From Pseudacidovorax intermedius (GTDB lineage Bacteria; Pseudomonadota; Gammaproteobacteria; Burkholderiales; Burkholderiaceae_C), in assembly GCF_003350475.1 (NCBI RefSeq), contig NZ_QQAV01000013.1, positions 62,001-126,000 of the forward strand: DNA of 64,000 nucleotides. Reading direction: 5' to 3'. The notes beneath the pieces are model-generated. The model ran no database searches and had not been told where the DNA came from. It was given only the letters and a program-made list of their open reading frames with translations. Numbering within the stretch: the first letter of the stretch is position 1; every line of letters starts with the position of its first letter. Below, piece after piece: positions 26,314 to 35,545 of this stretch. The position numbers were made by a program, and so were the translations under genes.

Positions 26314-28367
26314 TCATCCTGAACAACGTCGTCCTGCGCCGCGGCACCAAGGTGCTGCTCGACAGCGCGAGCGTCACCCTCAATCCTGGCGAGAAAGTCG
26401 GCCTGGTCGGCCGCAACGGCGCCGGCAAGTCCACCCTGTTCGCCCTGCTCAACGGCACCCTGCACGAGGACGGCGGCGACTTCAGCATCCCGAAGCAGTG
26501 GCGCATGGCCCAGGTGGCCCAGCACATGCCCGAGACCGAGGACTCGGCCACCGACTTCGTGGTGGCCGGCGACACGCGCCTGGCCGAAGCCCGCGAGGCC
26601 CTGGCCAAGGCCGAAGCCCTGCACGCCGCCAACCCCGACGATGCCGATGCCGGCATGGCCCTGGGCCAGGCCTACAGCGACATCGCCGATGCCGGCGAGC
26701 ACGATGCCGTGCCGCGGGCGCAGGCGCTGATCATGGGCCTGGGCTTCAAGCTGCACGAGCTGGACCGGCCGGTCAACAGCTTCTCCGGCGGCTGGCGCAT
26801 GCGCCTGCAGCTGGCCCGCGCGCTGATGTGCCCCAGCGACCTGCTGCTGCTGGACGAGCCCACCAACCACCTGGACCTGGACGCCCTGGTCTGGCTCGAG
26901 GCCTGGCTGCAGAAGTACGACGGCACCATGCTCGTCATCAGCCATGACCGCGAGTTCCTGGACGCGGTGACCAACGTCACCGTGCACATCGAGCAAGCCA
27001 AGCTGACGCGCTACGGCGGCAACTACAGCAAGTTCGAGGACATGCGCGCGCTGCGCATGGAACAGCAGCAGATCGCCCACGAGCGCCAGCAGGAAAAGAT
27101 CGCCCACCTGCAGAAATTCATCGACCGCTTCAAGGCCAAGGCCAGCAAAGCCAAGCAGGCGCAGAGCCGCGTCAAGGCGTTGGCCCGCATGGAGCGCGTG
27201 GCGCCTCTGCTGGCCGAGGCCGAGTTCACCTTCAGCTTCAAGGAGCCGGCCAACCTGCCCAACCCGATGCTCAGCATCACGGATGCCAGCTTCGGCTACC
27301 TGCAGGAGGACGGCAGCGCCACCACCATCCTGTCGGGCGTGAGCCGCGGCGTGCTGGCCGGGCAGCGCATCGGCATCCTGGGCGCCAACGGCCAGGGCAA
27401 GTCCACCTTCGTGAAGACGGTGGCGCACGACCTGCCGCTGGTGTCCGGCACCGTGACCGAGGGCAAAGGCCTGGCCATCGGCTACTTCGCCCAGCAGGAG
27501 CTGGACGTGCTGCACGAGACCAGCAACCCGCTGGAGCACATGGTGCGCCTGGCGCGCGAACTGGGCTCCGCCGCACCGGCCGCCCGCACCGAGCAGGACC
27601 TGCGCGGCTTCCTGGGCAGCTTCAACTTCAGCGGCGACATGGTCAAGCAGCCGGTGGGCACCATGAGCGGCGGCGAGAAGGCGCGGCTGGTGCTGGCCAT
27701 GATGGTGTGGCAGCGCCCCAACCTGCTGCTGCTGGATGAGCCGACCAACCACCTGGACCTGGCCACGCGCGAGGCCCTGGCCATGGCTCTGAACGAGTTC
27801 GAAGGCACGCTGATGCTGGTCAGCCACGACCGGGCCCTGCTGCGCACCGTGTGCGACGAGTTCTGGCTCGTGGGCCGCGGCGAGGTGCGCGACTTCGACG
27901 GCGACCTTGACGACTACCAGCGCTACCTGCTGGACGAATCCAAGCGGCTGCGCGAAGAGGCCAAGCAGGCGAATGCGGCGGAGGTGGCGGCGGCTGCGCC
28001 GGCGCCTGCCAAGGCTGTGGCGCCTATGGCATCCGCAGCAGTCACAACCACCACCGCTTCTCCTGTCGCCGCTTCGGCGCCGGCGGCACCCGCCGTGGAC
28101 GGCCGTACGCAGCGCCAGAACGACGCCCGCGAGCGCCAGCGCCTCGCCGAGCAGAGTCGTCCGCTGCGCAAGGAACTGGCAAGTCTCGACCAGCGCATGG
28201 CCCAGGCCAATGCCGAGAAGAGCGCCCTGGAAGCGCGCCTTGCCAGCGCGCTGCCGCCCGCCGAGATCGCGGAAGCCGGCAAGCGCCTCAAGCAACTCGG
28301 CGACGAGATCGAGGCCATGGAAGAGCGCTGGCTGGAGCTGTCCGAAGCGCTGGAAGCGCTGGCCTGA
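26310..28367 (+). CDS. ABC-F family ATPase (YheS/Uup-like)
   Basis: 685 aa, soluble, with two ABC domains and no membrane segments. Walker A motifs are GRNGAGKST and GANGQGKST, signatures are FSGGWRMR and MSGGEKAR, and each half has LLLDEPTNHLDL. A charged linker between the halves and a C-terminal Ala-rich spacer plus coiled coil (residues about 590-685) fit YheS- or Uup-type proteins that act on the ribosome. It overlaps prmB by ATGA, suggesting joint expression with translation-related functions. Confidence 0.9.
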   Translation: MIILNNVVLRRGTKVLLDSASVTLNPGEKVGLVGRNGAGKSTLFALLNGTLHEDGGDFSIPKQWRMAQVAQHMPETEDSATDFVVAGDTRLAEAREALAKAEALHAANPDDADAGMALGQAYSDIADAGEHDAVPRAQALIMGLGFKLHELDRPVNSFSGGWRMRLQLARALMCPSDLLLLDEPTNHLDLDALVWLEAWLQKYDGTMLVISHDREFLDAVTNVTVHIEQAKLTRYGGNYSKFEDMRALRMEQQQIAHERQQEKIAHLQKFIDRFKAKASKAKQAQSRVKALARMERVAPLLAEAEFTFSFKEPANLPNPMLSITDASFGYLQEDGSATTILSGVSRGVLAGQRIGILGANGQGKSTFVKTVAHDLPLVSGTVTEGKGLAIGYFAQQELDVLHETSNPLEHMVRLARELGSAAPAARTEQDLRGFLGSFNFSGDMVKQPVGTMSGGEKARLVLAMMVWQRPNLLLLDEPTNHLDLATREALAMALNEFEGTLMLVSHDRALLRTVCDEFWLVGRGEVRDFDGDLDDYQRYLLDESKRLREEAKQANAAEVAAAAPAPAKAVAPMASAAVTTTTASPVAASAPAAPAVDGRTQRQNDARERQRLAEQSRPLRKELASLDQRMAQANAEKSALEARLASALPPAEIAEAGKRLKQLGDEIEAMEERWLELSEALEALA

Positions 28368-28592
28368 CGTCGGAACGCCGGACGTCTGCTTTGGATGCAA
28401 TCAGGGCCCGCATCCGTCTCTTTGGATACAAACACTCTTTGAAGTCAGCCTGAATGGCCGTTTTCTGGGCATTTTTTGGGCTTTATGGATATCCCCTAGT
28501 TGCTTTGGATACATCCGGTGAGAGGATGCGGCCGCAGCAGGTCGTGACTCCGCCGCCCTTTCCGGTCGGCGGCTCAACCAAGGAGATCGCCG
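28368..28592 (+). promoter_or_regulatory. Promoter region with iterated CTTTGGATACA motif
   Basis: The 225-base gap before the ribose-type ABC operon holds three copies of CTTTGGATRCA at 28389-28399, 28420-28430 and 28503-28513. The middle copy extends to TTTGGATACAAA, a TTTG-N4-CAAA dyad resembling GntR-family (FCD) operators. The GntR protein encoded at 35529-36266 in the same operon is the natural candidate binder. The transporter gene has AAGGAG upstream of its ATG. Confidence 0.5.
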
Positions 28593-29582
28593 ATGTCCAG
28601 GACGCAAGGGCCCGTTCCGCGCAAGAAACCCAGCCAGGCCATGGCCGTGCTCGGCATCTGCGCCGTGGTGTTCATTGGCTTCAGCCTCACGCTCCCCGGC
28701 TTTCTCTCCTTCGGCAATCTCCTCGCGCTGGCGCGCAACATCTCCATCCTCGGCGTGCTGGCGCTGGGCATGGCCATCGTCGTGATCGCACGTGGGCTGG
28801 ACCTCTCGCAAGTGGCCTCGATGGCCTGCTCGACGGCGGTCACGCTGATCCTCATGAACGACGGCTGGCCCACGCCCCTGGCCCTGGCCGCAGGCCTGTG
28901 CATTGCGGTGGCGGTGGGTCTGGTCAACGGTTGGCTCATCTCGGTGGTCGAGATGCCGGCGCTGCTCACCACACTGGCGTCGGGCCTGGCCGTGCTGGGC
29001 ATCACGCGTTCGACAGCCGTGCAGCATTTCGTGGTCAATCTCGGCCCGGGCCATGAGCAGTTCCTGCGCCTGGGCGGCAACCTGCCGGGCGGCGTGCCGG
29101 CGTCGCTGGTGGTGTTTGTGGCGGCCGTGGTGCTGGTCCACCTCTTCCTGTCGCGCACGGTGCTGGGCCGGTTCATCTACGCCCATGGCGACAACCCCGA
29201 GGGGGCACGCCTCACCGGCCTGCCGACACGGCCGCTCACGATGCTGGAGTACGCGCTGTGCGCCGGCATCGGCTACGTCGGGGGCGTCGTGATGATTGCG
29301 CAGACGGCGCTGATGCACCTGCAGGTGGTCGAAGGCACGCTGATCTTCGACGTCATCCTCGTGGTGGTGCTCGGCGGAGTCAGCCTTACCGGCGGTCGGG
29401 GCAACGTGGCCAGCGTCGTGGTGGGCACGCTGCTCATCGGCGTGCTCCTCAACGGCATGACGATCATGGACCTGGACATCCAGACGCAGAACATCGTCAA
29501 GGGCATCGTCCTGCTGGGCGCCATCGTGCTGGACTCGGTGCTCCACCCGCGCGACGAAGAAACCTCGAAACAGGGCGACTGA
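28593..29582 (+). CDS. Ribose-type (RbsC-like) ABC transporter permease
   Basis: 329 aa with about 8-10 hydrophobic segments. The conserved loop GDNPEGARLTGLP and the GGVSLTGGRGNVASVVVGTLLIGVL stretch are hallmarks of branched sugar/autoinducer permeases (BPD_transp_2). It is the first gene of an operon containing a second permease, a binding protein and a double-domain ATPase, so the channel is probably a heterodimer. By family the ligand would be a sugar or polyol. The downstream lactonase-like propellers and acyl-CoA ligase suggest something less ordinary. Confidence 0.9.
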   Translation: MSRTQGPVPRKKPSQAMAVLGICAVVFIGFSLTLPGFLSFGNLLALARNISILGVLALGMAIVVIARGLDLSQVASMACSTAVTLILMNDGWPTPLALAAGLCIAVAVGLVNGWLISVVEMPALLTTLASGLAVLGITRSTAVQHFVVNLGPGHEQFLRLGGNLPGGVPASLVVFVAAVVLVHLFLSRTVLGRFIYAHGDNPEGARLTGLPTRPLTMLEYALCAGIGYVGGVVMIAQTALMHLQVVEGTLIFDVILVVVLGGVSLTGGRGNVASVVVGTLLIGVLLNGMTIMDLDIQTQNIVKGIVLLGAIVLDSVLHPRDEETSKQGD

Positions 29583-29649
29583 CACGGGGTCGGTCGGCTG
29601 CAAACGGCTGCGGCACAAGCACCGTGGCCTACAACTGAAGGAGACAGCG

Positions 29650-30681
29650 ATGAGACGGTGGGACAGTCTGTGGGCAAGGAAGGCGCTGTGCAGCGCCACG
29701 GCAGCCGCGCTGGCGGCGGCGACGCTGGGCATCGCCGGCGGCGCGCATGCGGCAGAACCGCGCGAAGAGCTGCGGGCCGCTTTCGACAAGGCACTCAAAG
29801 GCAAGAAGGTGGCCTGGTCGCCGGTCTGGATGGGGGTGCTCGAGTCCGAATGGACGCGCAACATGAAGGCGCACTTCGACGACTACGGCATCCAGTTCGT
29901 CACGCGCGACGCCAACTTCAAGTCCGACGTGCAGCTGCAGACCGTCAGCCAATTCATCAACGAGAAGCCCGACGTGCTGATCGTGCAGAACCCCAACGTG
30001 ACGCTGCTGGCACGCGAGCTCAAGCGGGCCATGGATGCCGGCATCTACGTCATCCAGGTGAACATGGCCTCCAACCAGCTCACGGACGCCTACGTGGGCG
30101 TGGACGCCAAGGACATGGGCCGACGCCTGGCGCGGGACGTGGTGGCCGAATGTGGTGGCGGCAAAGGCTCCGGCCAGATCGCGATCCTCGAAGGCGAGGC
30201 CACGGCCGCGTATTCGCTGGACATGAAGCGCGGCGCGATGGAGATCTTCAACACCGACAAGTCCATCAAGGTGGTGTCGTCACAGCCGACCAACTGGGAC
30301 GCCAACAAGGCCGGCGAAGTCACCACCACCGTGTTGCAGCAGAACCCCAACCTCTGCGGCATCCTGAGCGTGTGGGGCCCGCAAACGGCCGGTGCCGCGC
30401 AGGCAGTCAAGGCGGCGGGTAAGACGGGCAAGGTCAAGGTCTGGGTTGCCAGCGACGGCCAGCCGGCCGACTGCGACATGCTGGAGCAGGGCCTGTTCAC
30501 CAAGAACCTGTCGTATCGCGCGGATACGCAGGGCGAGGCCATCGTGGCTGCCGCACTGGCACTGATCCAGAGCGGCGAAAAACCCGGCGCCAAGCGCATG
30601 GCCTTCTATACGGTGCCCTACTGGGTGAACAGCAAGGCCGACCGGCAGTACTGCTTCAGCGTGCCACAGGCCGCCAAGTAG
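29650..30681 (+). CDS. Ribose-type ABC transporter, periplasmic substrate-binding protein
   Basis: 343 aa. The signal peptide (residues 1-34) has a hydrophobic core ATAAALAAATLGIAGG and cleavage near AHA-AEP. The mature protein has the periplasmic-binding-protein type I layout (VAWSPVWMGVLES, INEKPDVLIVQNPN, ILSVWGPQTAGAAQAV). A good GAAGGAGA ribosome site precedes the ATG. A strong hairpin follows the gene, which may raise its mRNA level relative to the membrane genes. Confidence 0.9.
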   Translation: MRRWDSLWARKALCSATAAALAAATLGIAGGAHAAEPREELRAAFDKALKGKKVAWSPVWMGVLESEWTRNMKAHFDDYGIQFVTRDANFKSDVQLQTVSQFINEKPDVLIVQNPNVTLLARELKRAMDAGIYVIQVNMASNQLTDAYVGVDAKDMGRRLARDVVAECGGGKGSGQIAILEGEATAAYSLDMKRGAMEIFNTDKSIKVVSSQPTNWDANKAGEVTTTVLQQNPNLCGILSVWGPQTAGAAQAVKAAGKTGKVKVWVASDGQPADCDMLEQGLFTKNLSYRADTQGEAIVAAALALIQSGEKPGAKRMAFYTVPYWVNSKADRQYCFSVPQAAK

Positions 30682-30719
30682 GCCGCCCACGCCGCCCGCG
30701 GCGTTCACTGACGCGAGCT

Positions 30720-30744
30720 GCGCAGCCCCACGGCGGGGCTGCGC
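30720..30744 (+). other. Intercistronic hairpin after the binding-protein gene
   Basis: GCGCAGCCCC (30720-30729), 5-base loop, GGGGCTGCGC (30735-30744), a perfect 10-base stem without a T run. It lies 38 bases after the binding-protein stop and 52 bases before the fused permease gene. This position suits an mRNA-stabilising or partial-attenuation element. Confidence 0.6.
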
Positions 30745-30796
30745 CGGCCGCGCCGTGGGCACCGCATTCCGCCGATCCGTCGATGCACCCTCTTCC

Positions 30797-32926
30797 ATGA
30801 CAAACCTCCAGCGTCTGTGGCACCGGCATTCGCCGCAAGTCTTCCTCGGGGAGCTCCTCGAGAAGCGGTGGATGGAGCCGGTCATTCCCTTCACGCTGAC
30901 CATCCTGGTCTTCGTGAGCTTCGCGTTGCTCATTCCGGGCTTCGCAAGCGCCTCCAGCCTGCGACAGTTGTCGCTGAGCTTTGCCGAGCAGGCGATGGTG
31001 GCGGGCGCAATGGCCATCGCGGTGCTTTCGGGCGGCATCGACCTGTCGGTGGGTGCCATCTTCGCGATGGCGAACTTCCTGACGCTGTATGTCTACCTGG
31101 TCAAGGATGTGCCGCTGCCGCTGGTGATTGCGCTCGTGGTGATCTTCGGCGCTGCGGTGGGTGCGATCAATGGGGGACTCATCGCCTATGGGCGCACCCG
31201 CCCCTTCCTGACCACGCTGGTCACGCTGATCGTGCTGCGTGCGCTCTACAACAAGCTCACCGCCGCAGCCACGGACGAGCTGGCCAGCGTCGCGCCCGAC
31301 AGTCCGGCATGGGACTTTCTGGGGGCGGGCTCGGTGCTGGGCGTTCCGACCAACATGGCGGCACTCATCGTCGTGGCGGTGTGCGCACATTTCTTTCTGA
31401 CCCGCGTGCGACCCGGCGTGCACATCATGGCCGTGGGCTCCAGCCGCAAGGCGGCCCGGCATGCGGGGGTCAACGTCAAGCGCACGCTGTTCTCGGCCTA
31501 TGTGCTGTCGGGAGCCCTGGCCGCGCTGGCAGGCGTGTTCTACGCCGCACGGCAAAACAGTTCGGGCACCGACACCGGCCTGGGCTGGGAGATCAATGCC
31601 CTGGCCGCCGTGGTGCTCGGCGGTATCAGCCTGGCGGGCGGGCGCGGCACCATCGCCCGCGCCATGATGGGCGCCGCCATCATCTTCATGCTGGTCAGCG
31701 GCCTGGTGCGCATGGGCGCCTCGGGCAACATCACCACGGCCCTGGTCGGCCTGATCCTGCTGGTTGCCGTAGGCTTCAACGTCAAATGGGTCAAGAACAA
31801 GGGCAAGGTGCAGCAGAAGGTCTACGTGGTGCCCAGCTGGGTCGACTTCACGCCGCCGCCATCCATCGAGCGCGGCAGCGGCACTCCCTTTGCCGAGAAC
31901 GACCGCCTCAAGGGCGCCGAGGCCATCGCCCTGGGCGAGATCGAGGGACCCGAGGACATCATCCTCGACCGCAACGATCACCTCTACGCCGTCACACGCA
32001 ACGGCTCGATCATGCGGTTCCTGGCCCCCGACTATTCGCGCCGCGAGGAGTTCGCCCGAATCGGCGGCCGTCCGCTGGGCATGGCCTTCGACCGCGACGA
32101 AAACCTCATCTGCTGCGTGGCCGGCATGGGTGTCTACGGCGTGCGGCCTGACCGCACCGTCTTCAAGGTGACCGACCGCACCAACCGCACCCGCACCCGT
32201 CTGAAGGACGACTCGCGGCTGTACCTGGCGGACGACCTCGACATCGCGCCTGACGGGCGCATCTACTTCAGCGAAGCCACCACACGCTACGAGTTGACCG
32301 ACTGGGCGCTGGACGGATTCGAGGGCAGGGGCAACGGCCGGCTGATCTGTCACGACCCCGCCACCGGTCAGACGCGCACCATCCTCAAGAACCTCACCTT
32401 TCCCAACGGCGTGTGCGTGTCGCACGATGGCAAATCCGTGCTGTGGGCCAGCACATGGCTGTGCCAGATCAATCGCTACTGGCTCGAAGGCCCCAAGGCC
32501 GGCACCAGCGAAGTGCTGATCGACAACCTGCCCGGCTACTGCGACAACATCAACCGCGCCAGCGACGGCAGCTATTGGCTGGCGCTGGTAGGCCTGCGCT
32601 CGCCGGTCTATGACCTGGCCATGGCATCGCCGGACTTCCGCATCCACATGGTCAAGCAGATCCCGCCTGACGAATGGCTCTGCCCCGGCATCAACTACGG
32701 CTGCATCGTGAAGTTCGACGACCACGGCACGGTGCTCGAGTCGCTGTGGGATCCGGGGGGCCAGTCGCATCCCACCATCACCTCGGTGCGCGAGCACAAG
32801 GGCTGGCTCTACATCGGCGGGCTGGAGAACAACCGGATCGGCCGCGTGCGGCTGCCGGATGCCGATCCGCAGTGGAACGGCTGGGATTCGTACTGGAAGG
32901 GAGGCGCCGATGGCACTGCTGCGTGA
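30797..32926 (+). CDS. Fusion: RbsC-like ABC permease + strictosidine-synthase/SMP-30-like beta-propeller
   Basis: 709 aa, about twice a normal permease. Residues 1-335 form an RbsC-type membrane domain (AGAMAIAVLSGGIDLSVG, GGISLAGGRGT). A linker follows to about 375, then a soluble beta-propeller of the strictosidine synthase / SMP-30 gluconolactonase superfamily (RLYLADDLDIAPDGRIYFSE, FPNGVCVSHDGKSVLWASTW). The two parts are in one uninterrupted frame. With the permease C-terminus expected in the cytoplasm, the propeller would face inside and could hydrolyse or bind the substrate on entry. The next gene overlaps by 17 bases and encodes a related propeller. The substrate is unknown. Confidence 0.85.
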   Translation: MTNLQRLWHRHSPQVFLGELLEKRWMEPVIPFTLTILVFVSFALLIPGFASASSLRQLSLSFAEQAMVAGAMAIAVLSGGIDLSVGAIFAMANFLTLYVYLVKDVPLPLVIALVVIFGAAVGAINGGLIAYGRTRPFLTTLVTLIVLRALYNKLTAAATDELASVAPDSPAWDFLGAGSVLGVPTNMAALIVVAVCAHFFLTRVRPGVHIMAVGSSRKAARHAGVNVKRTLFSAYVLSGALAALAGVFYAARQNSSGTDTGLGWEINALAAVVLGGISLAGGRGTIARAMMGAAIIFMLVSGLVRMGASGNITTALVGLILLVAVGFNVKWVKNKGKVQQKVYVVPSWVDFTPPPSIERGSGTPFAENDRLKGAEAIALGEIEGPEDIILDRNDHLYAVTRNGSIMRFLAPDYSRREEFARIGGRPLGMAFDRDENLICCVAGMGVYGVRPDRTVFKVTDRTNRTRTRLKDDSRLYLADDLDIAPDGRIYFSEATTRYELTDWALDGFEGRGNGRLICHDPATGQTRTILKNLTFPNGVCVSHDGKSVLWASTWLCQINRYWLEGPKAGTSEVLIDNLPGYCDNINRASDGSYWLALVGLRSPVYDLAMASPDFRIHMVKQIPPDEWLCPGINYGCIVKFDDHGTVLESLWDPGGQSHPTITSVREHKGWLYIGGLENNRIGRVRLPDADPQWNGWDSYWKGGADGTAA

Positions 32927-34040
32927 CGTGATCGACCGCGTGCTTTTCCCCAATCGGGACGTGCATGCCATCCCAGTGCTGGACGGCGCTTTCTCCCCCA
33001 ATACGCGGCTCGACAAGGCGCGGCGACTCGGCGCGCCCATCGAGCGGCCGGACGATCTGGCGGCTGGTCCGGATGGTGCGCTCTACATCTCCAGCGGCCG
33101 TCAGATCCTGCGCTGCACCGGTGCAGACTTCGAGTACCGCACCCTGTTCGCCACGGCGGAGTCGCTGGTTGGGCCGCTCGCCGTGGCGGCCGACGGGCGG
33201 GTGTTTGCCGGCGTCTCCGGCCAGGGCGTCGTGGCCTTCGACGCCGAAGGACGGCCTCTGGCGGCGCTCAAGGCGGTCGACAGCGAAGCCCTCGCGTGTC
33301 CGACGGCGATTGCGCTGGCCTACGACGGCTCGCTGATCCTGACCGACGGCTCGCGGCGTCATCGGCCAGAGGACTGGCTGCCCGACCTGATGAGCCGGCT
33401 GCCGCCCAGTGGCAGGCTCGTGATGTGCGATGCCAGCCTGCGCCAGGCCCGCGTGGTGGCGGACCGGCTCGACTGGCCGTCCGGCGTGGCGGTGGCCTGT
33501 GCAGGCGGGCCGATCCATGTGTCCGAGGCCTGGGCGCACCGCCTCAGCACCGTCGACCCCGGCAGCGGCGCGCGCCGTGTCGTGGTCAAGAACTTTGCCG
33601 GCTATCCCGCACGCCTCACGGCCGACCCGGTGGATGGCGGCTGGTGGATGGCCTTCTTCGGCATGCGAACGCAACTGATCGAGTTCGTGCTGCGCGAGCG
33701 CAGGTTCTGCGAGGACATGATGCGCCGCGTACCGCGCGACCTGTGGATCGGGCCCAGCCTGGAAGGCCGTTTCGACTACCGCGAGCCCACCCAGATCGGC
33801 CGCATCAAGAAGCTCGGCATTCAGAAGCCCTGGGCGCCACCCCGTTCCTATGGTCTGGTCGCCCGGCTGAACAGCCAAGGCGAGCCCGCGGCCAGCTGGC
33901 ACAGCCGGGTAGACGGCCAGGTGCATGGCATCACCGCGGTGCGCCGTCTGGGCAGACGCGTCATCGCCGTCTCCAAGGGCCGCAACCTGCTGGTGGAACT
34001 GCCGGAAGCACCGACCGGCGCGCAAGGAGCCATGCAATGA
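32910..34040 (+). CDS. SMP-30/strictosidine-synthase-like beta-propeller protein
   Basis: 376 aa with no signal peptide. Repeated blades such as PDDLAAGPDGALYIS, GPLAVAADGRVFAG and DWPSGVAVACAGGPIHVSE resemble the SMP-30/gluconolactonase and strictosidine synthase superfamily, and the protein is a distant relative of the propeller half of the preceding fusion. These folds commonly carry calcium-dependent lactonase activity, but the metal ligands cannot be assigned with certainty here. It overlaps the fusion gene by 17 bases and the ATPase gene by ATGA, so all three are translationally linked. Confidence 0.75.
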   Translation: MALLRDVIDRVLFPNRDVHAIPVLDGAFSPNTRLDKARRLGAPIERPDDLAAGPDGALYISSGRQILRCTGADFEYRTLFATAESLVGPLAVAADGRVFAGVSGQGVVAFDAEGRPLAALKAVDSEALACPTAIALAYDGSLILTDGSRRHRPEDWLPDLMSRLPPSGRLVMCDASLRQARVVADRLDWPSGVAVACAGGPIHVSEAWAHRLSTVDPGSGARRVVVKNFAGYPARLTADPVDGGWWMAFFGMRTQLIEFVLRERRFCEDMMRRVPRDLWIGPSLEGRFDYREPTQIGRIKKLGIQKPWAPPRSYGLVARLNSQGEPAASWHSRVDGQVHGITAVRRLGRRVIAVSKGRNLLVELPEAPTGAQGAMQ

Positions 34041-35545
34041 CCCATGAGAACGTCGCGCAGCCGCTGCTGCGCATCGAGCAGGGCAGCAAGGTCTATGGCG
34101 GGCTGCACGCCATCGAGAAGGTCGACTTCGAACTGCGCGCCGGCGAGATCCACGCCCTGCTCGGCGAGAACGGGGCCGGCAAGTCCACGCTGTGCAAGGC
34201 CATCGCCGGTGCCATCCAGCTGAGCACGGGCCGCTATCTGATCGAGGGCCGCGAGGTCTCCTTCGCTTCGCCGCGGGAGGCCCTGGCCGGCGGCGTGGCC
34301 ATGGTCTATCAGGAGTCGAGCCTCGTGCCCTCGATGACCGTGGCCCAGAACCTGGAGCTGGGCATGGAGGACTTCGTCACCCGTTACAGCAAGATCAACA
34401 TTGCCGCCACGCAGTCGCTGCAGTCACTCAACTTCAATGTCGATGCGCTGCAGCTGGTGGAGAACCTTGGCACGGCCAAGCGCCAGATGGTCGAGATCGT
34501 GCGAGCGGTGCGCCACCACGCCAAGGTGTTCATCTTCGACGAGCCGACGGCCTCGCTCACGCCTGAGGAGACGCAGCATCTGTTCCATCTGCTGCGCACC
34601 CTGCGCGAGCGAGGGGCCGGGATCATCTTCATCTCGCACGCACTCGAAGAAGCGCTGGAACTGGCCGATCGCATCACCGTGCTTCGGGACGGCCACCACG
34701 TGGCCACTGTCGCCGCGCGCGATGTGACCCGCGAAGGGCTGGTGCGGATGATGATCGGGCGCGACGTGGTGGTCGAACGCGCAGCGGCGGCATCTGCCGC
34801 GCCGCCCCGCGGCGAGAAGGTGCTGTCGGTGGAGAACATCACCATGGGCAGTGTGGTGAAGAACATGTCCTTCTCGATGTTCGCGGGCGAGGTGGTCGGC
34901 GTCTTCGGCCTGGTGGGCGCGGGCCGCAGCGAGGCGGCGCAAGTGGTGTGCGGCGCGCGCAAACGCAACTTCCTGCGCGGCGGCATGATCTACCTGCGCG
35001 ACAAGGCGGTGCGCTACCGCGTGCCCCGGCAGGCGGTGCGAGACGGCATTGCCTACATCACCGAGGACCGCAAGGTCGACGGCTTCTTCGAGACGATGAC
35101 CGTGGACCAGAACATCTACCTGGGCTGGCTGGCTTCGCCGCGGGTGCGGCGATGGTGGTTCTCTGCCCGCGAGATGAAGCAGGTGGCAGATCGGTGGATC
35201 GAGGCCCTCAAGATCTCGGCACTCAAGCGCAGCCTGAAGATCATCGAGTACTCCGGCGGCAACCAGCAGAAGGTGGTGGTGGCCAAGTCCCTGGCGCAGG
35301 AGCCGTCCATCGTCATCTTCGACGAGCCCACGCGCGGTGTGGATGTCAGCGCCATCCCGCAGATCCATGCGGCCATTCGCGAACTTGCCGCCCAGGGCAA
35401 GGCCGTCATGGTCATCACGTCGTACCTGCCCGAGGTGCTCGCGGTGTCCGACCGTATCCTCGTCGCCCGGGGCGGGCGCATCGTCGAGGAGATGTCCGCC
35501 GCGGACGCCACCCAGGAAAAGATCATGTATGCCGCCATTCACTAG
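34037..35545 (+). CDS. Ribose-type (RbsA-like) ABC transporter, double-domain ATP-binding protein
   Basis: 502 aa with two fused ABC domains. The first has Walker A GENGAGKST (residues 43-51) and VFIFDEPTASLTPEE. The second has the degenerate Walker A-like GLVGAGRSE, the signature YSGGNQQKV and IVIFDEPTRGVDV, as normal in RbsA/MglA. It overlaps the propeller gene by ATGA and the GntR gene by 17 bases and energises the two-permease importer. Confidence 0.93.
   Translation: MTHENVAQPLLRIEQGSKVYGGLHAIEKVDFELRAGEIHALLGENGAGKSTLCKAIAGAIQLSTGRYLIEGREVSFASPREALAGGVAMVYQESSLVPSMTVAQNLELGMEDFVTRYSKINIAATQSLQSLNFNVDALQLVENLGTAKRQMVEIVRAVRHHAKVFIFDEPTASLTPEETQHLFHLLRTLRERGAGIIFISHALEEALELADRITVLRDGHHVATVAARDVTREGLVRMMIGRDVVVERAAAASAAPPRGEKVLSVENITMGSVVKNMSFSMFAGEVVGVFGLVGAGRSEAAQVVCGARKRNFLRGGMIYLRDKAVRYRVPRQAVRDGIAYITEDRKVDGFFETMTVDQNIYLGWLASPRVRRWWFSAREMKQVADRWIEALKISALKRSLKIIEYSGGNQQKVVVAKSLAQEPSIVIFDEPTRGVDVSAIPQIHAAIRELAAQGKAVMVITSYLPEVLAVSDRILVARGGRIVEEMSAADATQEKIMYAAIH

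Noticed and set aside
28368-28592. Riboswitch before the ribose-type ABC operon
   Set aside because: No conserved riboswitch core or expression-platform hairpin could be recognised; repeated short DNA motifs point to a protein operator instead.
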